A DNA stretch of 64,000 nt, from assembly GCF_026391055.1 (NCBI RefSeq), contig NZ_JAPLET010000019.1, forward strand, positions 453,143 through 517,142, written 5' to 3'. Made by a program: the position numbers and the translations under genes. The notes beneath the pieces are model-generated. The model searched no databases. It was given only the letters and a program-made list of their open reading frames with translations, and was not told where the DNA came from. Position 1 is the stretch's first letter. Every line of letters begins with the position of its first letter. This DNA comes from Spirosoma sp. Its GTDB lineage: Bacteria; Bacteroidota; Bacteroidia; Cytophagales; Spirosomataceae. Positions 25,973-34,761 of the stretch are shown one piece after another.

Positions 25973-27113
25973 TGTATACTGAATTGACCGACTCCAAATA
26001 GGCGTGTGTTAAGCTAAGCGTCAAGTTAACAATATACATCTCTTCTTCCTCATGGATGGCTAGTTCATGTTGGTTCGGATAACTTAAGGCCAGCCGCTTA
26101 CGAACGTTGGCTATGCCTATACCGGGTAACGAAGGCGCATGGCGCGCTGGCTTACCATTAATCAGTTTCATCGCCAGCCTATCGTCCTGTAAGGTTACGC
26201 TTAAGCTGATCCAGGGGTTTTCGATCATGCGACTGGCCCCATGCTTGAATGCGTTTTCGATAAAAGGCAAAAGCAGGAGTGGTGCAACGAGATGATGGGT
26301 CGTTTTAGGCAATTGCACCACCATATCAAGCCCCTGATCGTACCTGGCCTTTTCTAATTGTAGATAATCGCTGATCATGGTCAACTCCTTTTGGAGGGGT
26401 ACCAACGGCTGATTACACTCATACAGGATATAGCGTAACAAGTGCGAAAGACCCAGGATCATCCCCGATGCTTTCTCCGATACATCTTGCGTCAATGAAT
26501 AAATCGTATTGAGCGTATTGAATAAGAAGTGCGGGTGCAACTGGGCTTTCAACATCTGAAGCTCGGCCTTGGCCTTTTCTTTTTCCAACTGAATAGCCGC
26601 CTGTTGCTTTTCCTGAAAGCATTTCAACAAGTGTATTGCCGCTGCGACCCCGCCTACGGTAATGCTGCCTCGCAGCCCGGCCAGCATGGCTACACCGAAC
26701 TGAATGGAGAAGGCCGGGTGCGGCTCGCTGGCCACAACGGGGGATACCTTATCGGCAAGTTGGTGGCGGAAATAATCAATAATCGTCATCGACAAGCTAG
26801 CCGATAAAACCGCGGTTAACAAGATTAATACCACGGCACAAAGCGTAGCCAGGACGTACTGACCGGGAATGACTTGCCTGGGTATAACCAGATACATGAG
26901 CGAATAAGCCAGAAATAAGCTGGGTATCAGGTAAATCAGCGTTTCTGGCAAGGTAATCAACAGTCGATGCCCAAAGGGCTGCCGCTGCAAGACCGGTGAT
27001 GGGGAAAAGGAATACAGCAACAGTTGGAAGAAAAACCAAAGCAGCCAGAACGTTAGATGCCGCCCTAACCGCCAGGCGATCGTTTTTGAATAAATAAATG
27101 GGAGTTGCTCCAT
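25956..27113 (-). CDS. LytS-like sensor histidine kinase
   Basis: A 385-aa inner-membrane kinase with four hydrophobic segments in the first 165 residues, a short coiled coil (QAAIQLEKEKAKAELQMLK), then a His_kinase domain with the phosphoacceptor in AQLHPHFLFNTLNTIYSL (near residue 195). The ATPase part includes LLLPFIENAFKHGAS and GIGIANVRKRL. It lacks a periplasmic sensor domain, as is usual for PF06580 kinases in Bacteroidota. It feeds the LytTR regulator downstream. Targets are unknown; the secreted SnoaL-like gene lies divergently upstream. Confidence 0.95.
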   Translation of the reverse strand: MEQLPFIYSKTIAWRLGRHLTFWLLWFFFQLLLYSFSPSPVLQRQPFGHRLLITLPETLIYLIPSLFLAYSLMYLVIPRQVIPGQYVLATLCAVVLILLTAVLSASLSMTIIDYFRHQLADKVSPVVASEPHPAFSIQFGVAMLAGLRGSITVGGVAAAIHLLKCFQEKQQAAIQLEKEKAKAELQMLKAQLHPHFLFNTLNTIYSLTQDVSEKASGMILGLSHLLRYILYECNQPLVPLQKELTMISDYLQLEKARYDQGLDMVVQLPKTTHHLVAPLLLLPFIENAFKHGASRMIENPWISLSVTLQDDRLAMKLINGKPARHAPSLPGIGIANVRKRLALSYPNQHELAIHEEEEMYIVNLTLSLTHAYLESVNSVYNGVAD

Positions 27114-27325
27114 GATGTGCCGGGGTCTGCCACTAATATAGGGATCGGTGAGCAGATAAAACTATGATCAGGTATGTATTCGACCAAGGTGGTACGTTGT
27201 CGATCAGATCAATTGGTCGACGACGAAATGATCTGATCGACAAAAAAGCGCTTTCTGTTTTCAGGGCCGTATGGTTAGGAGACTTCTCGAAAAATGCAGT
27301 ACCGTCTTAGTTACTTTTGAGAAAA

Positions 27326-27793
27326 ATGAACGCCATGAAAACGTTAATCACCTTTCTACTAGTAAGCCTCGCACTCACCCCTGTGTTCGCCCAGCTAGAC
27401 ACAACCAGCTATCCCAAGGAACGACAGGCGATCCGGGAATTACTACGCCACCAGCAACCCGGCACCCGGATCGATTGTCCTGATTTTATTGCGGTTGGTC
27501 CTAAAGGCGATATTTCCTTTTCCCATCAACAATGGGTGGAGGTGCAGAAAAAAGAAAAGCTGGTTTTTAAATCGGTCCAACCCGTTGCCGGCCACCAATT
27601 TATCCGCATTTATGAGGGCACGATGGCGGTAGTCAATGCGCTGATCGATGTAAAGCTGGTGGTTGACGGGCAAGATGTGCACCTCAATGTACGTCGTCTG
27701 GAAGTGTACCATAAAGCGGCCAGTGGCTGGTGCCGGGTAGCCGGTCAGGGAACGCAGGTGGATGAAAAACTATTTCCCGTTGCGGCTAAATAA
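27326..27793 (+). CDS. Secreted SnoaL/DUF4440-like protein
   Basis: A 155-aa protein with a Sec signal peptide (MKTLITFLLVSLALTPVFAQ, cleavage after AFA/Q-like VFA). The mature part resembles NTF2/SnoaL DUF4440 proteins (RQAIRELLRHQQ; CPDFIAVGPKGDI; HLNVRRLEVYHKAASGWCRV). ATG 27326 or 27335 starts the signal peptide; TTG 27317 is less likely. It lies divergent from the kinase/LytTR operon and could be its target (inference). Confidence 0.75.
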   Translation: MNAMKTLITFLLVSLALTPVFAQLDTTSYPKERQAIRELLRHQQPGTRIDCPDFIAVGPKGDISFSHQQWVEVQKKEKLVFKSVQPVAGHQFIRIYEGTMAVVNALIDVKLVVDGQDVHLNVRRLEVYHKAASGWCRVAGQGTQVDEKLFPVAAK

Positions 27794-27924
27794 CCGACTT
27801 ATCTACCCAGTTGAGCCGATTGGGTAGTGTTGTGTAGCCTGGATAAGACTTAACTGTAAATTATGTAACCGTAGACTACGGATAACGTTGGACAGAACGT
27901 AAAGCTCCTAATCGAAACAACTCG

Positions 27925-28455
27925 ATGCACCTCCCCTTATGGGTTATCGCGATCACGCTGGTGCTGGCTGGGAGCTTGTGGCTCCGAGCTGGGATTCGTC
28001 GACTGATCAACTGGGCGGCTAGCCCACCGATAGGCAAGCTACCTGCCATTCAACCCAGCAGTCCCTTTGTGGTAACTAAAGCGGGCAAGTTTGCCATCTG
28101 GCAGAGCCGAAAGACCTATGGACAGGCCTGGGTGAAGATGCCTACGCCCATTATTACCTCAGTTTCAACGGGTCAACGGCTATTAATTCACAGGGCCTAT
28201 TCCAATGTGCTGGTTAGTGGTGTGGGGGAAACGCGTTTCCAGTTGTTCACCTTCTGGGCTGGCCCTGGAGACTACCAGCTCGAAGTGCCGGACCCTGGCC
28301 TGGAGCGAACTTATGCCCTTGAGATCCGGGCCTATAAGCCAACCTACCAACTGGTCCTGGCCATTCTGTTGACCATCCTGGGCGCAGCGACTCTGATCGT
28401 GGGTATCGTTATCCTGATTCAAAGCGTACTGCCTGAAAGCAGATCGTCGCCCTAG
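27925..28455 (+). CDS. Hypothetical membrane protein, 176 aa
   Basis: It has two transmembrane helices, at residues 4-22 (LWVIAITLVLAGSLWLRAG) and near the C-terminus (YQLVLAILLTILGAATLIVG). Between them is a soluble beta-rich segment (SPFVVTKAGKFAIWQSRKTY; ETRFQLFTFWAGPGDYQLEV) that reads like a small sandwich domain facing the periplasm. I do not recognise the family. ATG at 27925. Confidence 0.65.
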   Translation: MHLPLWVIAITLVLAGSLWLRAGIRRLINWAASPPIGKLPAIQPSSPFVVTKAGKFAIWQSRKTYGQAWVKMPTPIITSVSTGQRLLIHRAYSNVLVSGVGETRFQLFTFWAGPGDYQLEVPDPGLERTYALEIRAYKPTYQLVLAILLTILGAATLIVGIVILIQSVLPESRSSP

Positions 28456-28570
28456 CGTAACGGCCGTTACGGCTCTCTTTATTGCTGGTTTCGACTCGGT
28501 TCATCCCTTCGACGACGACTGACTAAACGGGACAAATATGAAGCTAGTAATCGGCTGATGAAAAGAAAAA

Positions 28571-28633
28571 TCTCATCAAACGCTCATTCCTGAGACGAAC
28601 GAGTTTATCCATCTGCCTTTATGCTGCCGTTGG
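28571..28633 (+). repeat. Intergenic repeat family, copy R2
   Basis: The 5' module TCTCATCAAACGCTC...GAGACGAACGAG lies at 28571-28602, then TTATCCATCTGCC, which corresponds to the TATnTGCTTC box of other copies. The distal GGGCGTTT is degenerate (CCGTTGGG). Confidence 0.65.
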
Positions 28634-28752
28634 GTTGAGACGAATTGAGAAAGAGGACACTCATGCCCTTGACAGTCACTAATTTGTTAAAACTTCTTAA
28701 CGGCTTACAACCGCCCGACCTCTATCCGCGTCTGGATTGTAAAACCGCGCGT

Positions 28753-29742
28753 ATGAACCACCTCCTTACCCTTTATTTTCTGCTGAATGCCGTTCGCTTT
28801 GGTGCATTCCTCCCGGCTAGTCTGCCTGGCCAGACCGATCAAAATGATTATACAACCTATCATCAAACCATTGCCAGGGCTCAACAGCTGATTGCCCGCA
28901 AGCACTATCAGCAGGGATTCGCTTTGTACAAACAGGTGCTTGATACCTACGAGTTCGTCTTTTCAAGGGACTACAAAGTGGCCACGCAGTTGGCCCTACA
29001 AATGGGCCAAAAGCAACAGGCGTTTTCCTATCTTAAACAAGCAATCGCTACGGGCTGGACCCTGAGCGACATCAAGAAAAATGCTTTGGTCACTACGCTC
29101 CAACGCGATCCGCATTGGCGCGTGGTTGAAAAACAATACGACTCGCTCCGAGCACTCTACCGAAACGGGGGAAATCAGGCCGTTCGGCACCGTGTTGAGA
29201 AAATGTTTAAGAAGGATCAGCGAAAGGCCCTGTTGGCGCTATTTCGCGTTGGGGCTACCCAAGAGCGGTACGCCGAAAAACGATTTGCTCCCCACAGTGA
29301 GCAGCAGATGGCTCAACTACTCCCCATTATTGATCAGTACGGGTACCCCGGTGAGCGACTTATTCACAATGGCTACTGGGCTGCGGTCATGCTGAGTCAT
29401 CACAACTCGATCAGTAAAGCCTATTCCTTAAAAGATACGGTGTATCCCCATGTGAGGCCCAAGCTCATGAAGGCCTTGAGATCCGGTCAACTGTCGCCCT
29501 ACGAATTTGCGATGATTGATGACTGGTATATGGCCGTCAAGACTAACGGTCAAGAGACGCACTTCGGCTACTTAAGTAGTTCCTTGACTGCCCAAGCGAA
29601 GACCAAAGTCGATCAACACCGGGAAGCCATCGGCTTAAGTAGCGTAGAAACAATCAGTTTGTTGGCGGATCTGCAAAAACAGACAGGCTTCAACTGTTAT
29701 TTGCCTTCCAACCTAGCCAAGAAAATAGCGACCGCTGAGTAA
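28753..29742 (+). CDS. Secreted protein resembling DUF6624
   Basis: A 329-aa protein when started at ATG 28753, which gives a plausible signal peptide (MNHLLTLYFLLNAVRFGAF); upstream starts at TTG 28645 or ATG 28663 would bury it. Residues about 25-110 form TPR-like helices (YQQGFALYKQVLDTYEFVF; KQQAFSYLKQAIATGW). The C-terminal half (about 190-290) has IDQYGYPGERLIHNGYWAAV, LSHHNS and LKALRSG-type spacing with SPYEFAMIDDWY, resembling DUF6624 proteins of unknown function. Repeat R2 lies just upstream. Confidence 0.65.
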   Translation: MNHLLTLYFLLNAVRFGAFLPASLPGQTDQNDYTTYHQTIARAQQLIARKHYQQGFALYKQVLDTYEFVFSRDYKVATQLALQMGQKQQAFSYLKQAIATGWTLSDIKKNALVTTLQRDPHWRVVEKQYDSLRALYRNGGNQAVRHRVEKMFKKDQRKALLALFRVGATQERYAEKRFAPHSEQQMAQLLPIIDQYGYPGERLIHNGYWAAVMLSHHNSISKAYSLKDTVYPHVRPKLMKALRSGQLSPYEFAMIDDWYMAVKTNGQETHFGYLSSSLTAQAKTKVDQHREAIGLSSVETISLLADLQKQTGFNCYLPSNLAKKIATAE

Positions 29743-29827
29743 GCTGGGCCATGTTATGGCGACAGCAAGGGTAGTGGGCTTGAGGCCATTTTAGGTTCCG
29801 TTCGCTCATCCTCTCCTGAATAAGCAT

Positions 29828-29888
29828 TCTCAAAAAAGGCTCCCTCCTGAGAGTGTATAATTCTCATAGCCATAAATAGGCATTTGGG
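29828..29888 (+). repeat. Intergenic repeat family, copy R3
   Basis: The 5' module TCTCAAAAAAGGCTCC...TGAGAG lies at 29828-29852 and the distal module AAATAGGCATTT at 29874-29885. It lies between convergent genes. Confidence 0.6.
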
Positions 29889-29976
29889 GAGATGGGCTCT
29901 TTACCCTGAGCATCGGCTTGATAGAGAATTAATCAGTAAAGGTTCATCATTGACTTTAAACAAGCTGGTCAAGTCA

Positions 29977-30405
29977 CTAGCGACCCCAGGCATTGACTTG
30001 CTGTTGCACCCACTGGGAATTTGTTAGCTGTATCCCTAGGAACAGAACTATCCCCGCGAGTAATGCTCCACTGTGCTGGATAACGACCAGCTTAGTCTGC
30101 CGGGCCAATTCAGCATCAACTAAGACTAGTAAGCTATACCCACCTAGAACCGATACCACAAACAGTCCGACACAGAAAAGATAAAAACGAACATCACTCC
30201 GACGATGAGCCCGCTGTTCAAGTTGCTGCCGAACTCGGCGGGCAAAGCCGTAGGGTAAGCCCACAGTAGGCGGGGTCTCTAGTTGGCTAAATAAAGTCTG
30301 GTAGGCCAACAAGTCGGCTTGCTCATCGGAGGTTGTTGCGGGGGGAGGTGAATCGGGTGCTCTATCGAGCCACTCCTGAAGCAATTGATCACGCGTATCG
30401 TCCAT
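29977..30405 (-). CDS. Probable anti-sigma factor / membrane partner of the ECF sigma
   Basis: A 142-aa protein. The N-terminal half is acidic and helical (DQLLQEWLDRAPDSPP; DLLAYQTLFSQLETPP; GFARRVRQQLEQRAHRR) and the C-terminal half has two transmembrane segments (FYLFCVGLFVVSVLGGYSLL; SGALLAGIVLFLGIQL). It starts 12 nt downstream of the sigma gene, the usual position of a cognate anti-sigma. The cysteine/histidine motif of ZAS anti-sigmas is absent. Function is inferred from position and topology. Confidence 0.7.
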   Translation of the reverse strand: MDDTRDQLLQEWLDRAPDSPPPATTSDEQADLLAYQTLFSQLETPPTVGLPYGFARRVRQQLEQRAHRRSDVRFYLFCVGLFVVSVLGGYSLLVLVDAELARQTKLVVIQHSGALLAGIVLFLGIQLTNSQWVQQQVNAWGR

Positions 30406-30417
30406 ACTATAATAGAA

Positions 30418-30960
30418 TTAGCGATGTTGACTGAGTTTAGTTTTTAGCAACTGGCGCGCCCGAAATAAGTAACTTTTCAGCGTACCTTCCGGGATGCCGG
30501 TAATGCCCTGAATCTCGGCTAACGAAAACTCGTTCAAATGGTATAACGTTAGGACCGTCCGGTAGTGCAGGGGCATCTGTAAAATGAGTTGATGTAAATA
30601 CTCCCGTTCATCCTGGATGCCTAGCAGTTGTTCGGGTGTCTCTTCGGTAAAGTAAAATGAATCCAGCTCAAGAGGCTCATTTGGTACTGGTTCGCGTCTA
30701 AATTTCTTGATATAATTAATAGCAGTCTGGTAGGCAATGGTGGCAATCCAGGTCGATAGCTTCGACTCAAAGGCGAAGCGGTGCAGATTTTTATGCACTT
30801 TGATAAATACCTCCTGGCAAATATCTTCCCGGTCTTGCTGATTTTTGGCCAGCCGAAAAACTACGTACAAGACCAACTGTTGATACTGGTTGACCAGCTC
30901 TTCAAAAGCGTTGTAATCCTGGCGCAGCACCCGAGCTACTAATTCTCTCTCATCAACCAT
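30418..30960 (-). CDS. ECF-type RNA polymerase sigma factor
   Basis: A 180-aa sigma-70-family factor. Region 2 spans about residues 10-80 (QYQQLVLYVVFRLAKNQQDR; EDICQEVFIKVHKNLHRF; SKLSTWIATIAYQTAINYIK). Region 4 spans about 125-178 (LPLHYRTVLTLYHLNEFSLA and the helix-turn-helix EIQGITGIPEGTLKSYLFRARQLL). It has no region 3. It is cotranscribed with the membrane protein below. A divergent gene for a small membrane protein at 31288 is a plausible target, as ECF systems often autoregulate their own region. Confidence 0.95.
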   Translation of the reverse strand: MVDERELVARVLRQDYNAFEELVNQYQQLVLYVVFRLAKNQQDREDICQEVFIKVHKNLHRFAFESKLSTWIATIAYQTAINYIKKFRREPVPNEPLELDSFYFTEETPEQLLGIQDEREYLHQLILQMPLHYRTVLTLYHLNEFSLAEIQGITGIPEGTLKSYLFRARQLLKTKLSQHR

Positions 30961-31287
30961 AGTCAGTAGTCAAGGCTTACTGGCGAGCGGTTGCAAAAGA
31001 GCGTATTTTTTTCATCGGCCACGGTCTGACTACCAGGCTACTTCTAATCAAAGCGCTAGTTCCTGGAGATCAATGAAATTATTTCTTTATCTCAATTTAT
31101 TGATTGCCAATAAATTACTGCGCGAAAATTAATTTGTTTTATTTTTTTTCGCTTATCTGCAACCGAGTCTGTCCCTGCGTTGACTACTTGAGCAAAACCC
31201 ACTGATCAACGAGTAGTGATCGGGCAACCAAGTCAACCAAAATGACCCACTGCCGCTGGGTAACTAAACAACATCCGCTAACGAGCC
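30961..31287. promoter_or_regulatory. Divergent promoter region of the sigma operon
   Basis: A 327-bp spacer between divergent genes, with a strongly AT-rich core at about 31070-31150. No further gene. Promoters for both directions should lie here, but I cannot assign exact boxes. Confidence 0.4.
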
Positions 31288-31632
31288 ATGAAACAACTCC
31301 TGCCTTTTTTTGTCGTCATTCTCTTTTTAGTACTGGTGGCCGTCTTTATTCTGGCCCTGTTGAAATACCGCTTGAAAAAGCGAATCATCGAGTCGGGTAA
31401 CCTCGACGAAATAAGCCTAAAAGTGCTGGCTCAACTGGCCAGTTCCGAAGATGAAGCCCTCAAGTGGGGACTTATTTTGCTAACCTCCGGCCTGGGCCTA
31501 ATCGTGCTGGAATTTGTTCCTTTCTCCGCTGATGGATCGCCCTTACCGTATGGACTGGAGATGGTGTTTACGGCGAGTGGCTTCTTACTCTACCATGTGC
31601 TGATTAAAAACAGGAACCAGCCCCCCATCTGA
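31288..31632 (+). CDS. Small membrane protein, DUF6249-like
   Basis: A 114-aa protein with three hydrophobic segments: 5-25 (PFFVVILFLVLVAVFILALL), about 60-78 (WGLILLTSGLGLIVLEFVPF) and about 90-106. A basic connector (KYRLKKRIIESGN) follows the first. The KWGLILLTSGLGLI pattern resembles DUF6249 proteins encoded next to ECF sigma/anti-sigma pairs in Bacteroidota. It is divergent from the sigma operon. Confidence 0.65.
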   Translation: MKQLLPFFVVILFLVLVAVFILALLKYRLKKRIIESGNLDEISLKVLAQLASSEDEALKWGLILLTSGLGLIVLEFVPFSADGSPLPYGLEMVFTASGFLLYHVLIKNRNQPPI

Positions 31633-31734
31633 TTGCTCACCTGACTTTTATTGATTTAACATACTCCAAAAGACAAGCATGGCTATGCCTAAGGGATTGC
31701 TGTGCCCAAAATTCACCATTTACCACTCACGACC

Positions 31735-34155
31735 ATGATCTTACGTTTTGTATTCCGCCCGCTCCTGCTGCTACTGATTGCGTTAGTCGGACGTCTGGCC
31801 ACCGGGCAGACTCTACCGGCCCCCCTCTCGCTTAAAGGCCGCGTTATGGACTCGCTCACCAACAGTCCCCTTCCCTTTGCCACGGTTGCCTTACGGGGTG
31901 GCGAAAGCGAACGTATGCTGGTTACCCAGGAAGACGGGACATTTTCGTTTTTGGCCCTCAAACCCGCCATCTACCAGGTGCAGGTGAGTAATCTGGGCTA
32001 TCAGTCTGTCGTTAAGCAAGTTCAGCTAAAAGACGCATCCCTTGAGCTGGACCCGTTTCGCTTAGTGAGCCAGTCGAAACAGTTGGCTGAAGTGACCGTC
32101 AACGGGATGCGCCCCCTAATTGAGCGGCAAGCCGACCGCATCAGCTATAACCTGAAAGCAGACCCCGACAGTAAGAGCAGCAGCGTGCTGACGATGCTGC
32201 GGAAAGTACCTTATCTATCGCTGGACGGGGCGGATAATATTCTGCTGAAAGGGAGTACCAGTTTTCGGGTGCTTATTAACGGCAAGCCTTCGCCTAGTCT
32301 GGAAAATAACCTCAAGGCGGTCCTGCAAAGTATACCGGCCTCGACGATTGAACGGATCGAGGTGCTGACCATGCCACCGGCTAAGTATGATGCCGAAGGC
32401 TTAACGGGGATCATCAACATTATTACGGCCAAACGTACCAGGGAAGGCTACAATGGGACGATCAACGGCCAGGGTAGTTTCCCCAATGGCGGACCTGGGG
32501 CGGGCACCTCGTTCACGATGAAGTCGGGTAAGTTTGGCCTATCGGCCAATGCCGGGGCCAATTGGCTGTTCAATCCGGCCACTAATGAGACTAGTGACCG
32601 CTTCAGCCGGGGCGACTCGCCCACCTGGCTCCAGCAACAGGGAACTCAGTCGGCCAGAAACCGCACAGCCTACGGGAGCGCTGAACTAAGCTATCAACTG
32701 GATTCACTGGACTTGCTGACGGCTCAGCTTAATTACAACAATAGCTGGATGACCAACCGGATGACTCAGCAATCCACGCTGACCGGTACGGCGGGCTTGC
32801 TGCAATACTACGATTTACGGAGTGAACGCCAGAGCAACGGTTCGGGACTGGATGCGGGCCTAAACTACGAACGTGGATTTAGAGCGCATAAGAACCGACT
32901 ACTAACCTTGTCCTACTTATTTAGCACCAACCAGACAGAACAATTGGGGAATATTTTGTTTGGCAAGAAAGTGAATGTCAACACCTCAGATTACCAGCAA
33001 GAAGACCAGCAGCACTTTGGGGAGCATACGCTTCAGGTGGATTACCGGACGAGCCTCAAAAAAATCATTACCGAACTGGGCGTGAAAAGTATTTTTCGCA
33101 CCAACCGAAGTGACTATGATTACCGCTCGTTTCAGGAAACAGGCCATCAATTCGTTTCCGTACCTGCACTTGCCAATCAGTATACCAACACGCAGACGGT
33201 ACTGAGTGCCTATAACTCGTATCAGCTCACGACCCAGCGCTGGCAGGTCAACGCGGGGGTTCGTCTGGAACGGACGCTGATGCGGGCGAGCTTCTTAACG
33301 AGTGCTACGGTCGCCGATCAAGACTACCTGAACGTGGTACCGTCCGTATCGATCAGTCGGGCGATGCCCCATGAAGGCAGTCTGACTGCGGGGTTCTCTC
33401 AGCGGATTCGTCGTCCCGGCATCAACCGGCTCAACCCGTACGTGGATCGGTCAAACCCCAGTTATGAAGTGACGGGTAACCCTGGACTTCGCCCGGTGGT
33501 GTTGAACGACATTCAGCTGAGCTATGGCTTTAGCAACAAGCTGTCGGTGAATGTGATGGCAGACTATGGGTTTATGAATAACCTGGACTTGCAGGTGGTT
33601 TATTTTAATCCCCAAATGCAGATTAACCAGGTAAGTTACGCCAATACGGGGTATTCAAGCAATTTGGGCCTGAACCTAAATCTAGGTTATTCAGTGGGTA
33701 TCTACCGGGCCAGCCTGAACGGCAATGGGATGTATCTGTGGCTGGCGGGCGAGGTTGACGGCCAGCCGGTCACCAACAACATGCTGATGTATTCGGCTAC
33801 GCTTTCCAACGTGGTTCGACTGAAACATGGCTGGGTACTCAATGCGGACCTGAGTCTGAATAGCGCCAGTCCAACGGGCTTACAAGGCAGAACGAACGGT
33901 TTTTTTTATAGTGCATTTAATTTTAACAAAGAACTACTCAAAGATAAACTAAGCCTGTCAGGAGGAATCAAAAACCCGTTCACTACCTACCGGACTCAGA
34001 TCAACACTACTGATGGTCCGCTCTTTAGCCAGCGCTACCAGCATCAGCTTTACTTTCGTTCTTTTTCACTAAGCCTGACTTACAATTTTGGGGGCTTGCG
34101 GGATCGGATTAATAAGAGCCGAGTGGGCATTGATAATAGTGACCTGGCGAAGTAA
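31735..34155 (+). CDS. TonB-dependent receptor-like outer-membrane barrel protein
   Basis: An 806-aa outer-membrane protein. ATG 31735 starts the signal peptide (FVFRPLLLLLIALVGRLATG); GTG 31702 is less likely. A carboxypeptidase-regulatory-like domain (about 25-110: LKGRVMDSLTNSPLPFATVA) is followed by a plug domain (about 120-225: VLINGKPSP; ILTM-type IERIEVLTMPPAKYDAEG), then a beta-barrel ending in LSLTYNFGG. It fits the outer_membrane_beta-barrel group of SusC-like proteins, which often have no SusD partner, and none is seen here. The ligand is unknown. A long hairpin follows. Confidence 0.9.
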   Translation: MILRFVFRPLLLLLIALVGRLATGQTLPAPLSLKGRVMDSLTNSPLPFATVALRGGESERMLVTQEDGTFSFLALKPAIYQVQVSNLGYQSVVKQVQLKDASLELDPFRLVSQSKQLAEVTVNGMRPLIERQADRISYNLKADPDSKSSSVLTMLRKVPYLSLDGADNILLKGSTSFRVLINGKPSPSLENNLKAVLQSIPASTIERIEVLTMPPAKYDAEGLTGIINIITAKRTREGYNGTINGQGSFPNGGPGAGTSFTMKSGKFGLSANAGANWLFNPATNETSDRFSRGDSPTWLQQQGTQSARNRTAYGSAELSYQLDSLDLLTAQLNYNNSWMTNRMTQQSTLTGTAGLLQYYDLRSERQSNGSGLDAGLNYERGFRAHKNRLLTLSYLFSTNQTEQLGNILFGKKVNVNTSDYQQEDQQHFGEHTLQVDYRTSLKKIITELGVKSIFRTNRSDYDYRSFQETGHQFVSVPALANQYTNTQTVLSAYNSYQLTTQRWQVNAGVRLERTLMRASFLTSATVADQDYLNVVPSVSISRAMPHEGSLTAGFSQRIRRPGINRLNPYVDRSNPSYEVTGNPGLRPVVLNDIQLSYGFSNKLSVNVMADYGFMNNLDLQVVYFNPQMQINQVSYANTGYSSNLGLNLNLGYSVGIYRASLNGNGMYLWLAGEVDGQPVTNNMLMYSATLSNVVRLKHGWVLNADLSLNSASPTGLQGRTNGFFYSAFNFNKELLKDKLSLSGGIKNPFTTYRTQINTTDGPLFSQRYQHQLYFRSFSLSLTYNFGGLRDRINKSRVGIDNSDLAK

Positions 34156-34190
34156 ACGAGGTTCGCCTGGGTCATTGGTGTCTGCTTCAT

Positions 34191-34252
34191 CCTGCCAGAG
34201 GCTATTGGTCAGCCAACGATAATAAGTTGGCTGACCAATAGCCTCTGGCAGG
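34191..34252 (+). terminator. Perfect 27-bp hairpin after the receptor gene
   Basis: Arms 34191-34217 and 34226-34252 are exactly complementary around an 8-nt AT-rich loop, 35 nt after the receptor stop. No T-run follows. It may end transcription or protect the 3' end of the message. Confidence 0.7.
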
Positions 34253-34351
34253 TATGTCCCCTACTGCATTGCCTGTGACTTGTTATGGTAGAGGCAACGG
34301 GAAAATAATTCAAACGTTATCGACTAAGCCGGCCGTACTTTATCTGTTTAT

Positions 34352-34432
34352 TCTCATAAAACGCTCCCAAAAGTGAGATGCAGTGCATCTCAATACATTT
34401 TCTTCCAAAAATGGGCGTTTGTTTTAGACACA
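34352..34432 (+). repeat. Intergenic repeat family, copy R4
   Basis: The 5' module TCTCATAAAACGCTCCC...GTGAGAT lies at 34352-34378 and the distal module AAATGGGCGTTTG at 34419-34431. The distal box is the reverse complement of AAACGC-CC in the 5' module. The rest of the 34156-34761 spacer holds no gene that I can support. Confidence 0.8.
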
Positions 34433-34761
34433 AATTTTCTAGTCGCGACCGCCATCGTTGTGTCGACCCAGGCCGGACCGTGGTTTGTCGGAGCAGCTGT
34501 CGATGCCGCAACGGCGGACCGGGCCGCCCGTCCAGGCCGTACTCATTTTAAAGCACCCATTTTTACAGCCTTGTTCCAGAAGGTGTAATGCCTAGCCCTG
34601 TAAACCTGTGGGTAGACATTCTCTCCGTTAATCCGTTTACTTAACGCCCCAAGAACAGCTCGTCTGATCAGTCAAGAAATAACTACAACATCCTGAGATT
34701 TGGCTTCGGGTGGGTAGGTCAGTCCAGCCAACTTTGTACCACAAGTAAAACGGAAACATTT

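Noticed and set aside
34373..34588. A + strand ORF of 71 codons downstream of the TonB-dependent receptor
   Set aside because: It begins inside repeat R4 and shows no domain; likely chance.
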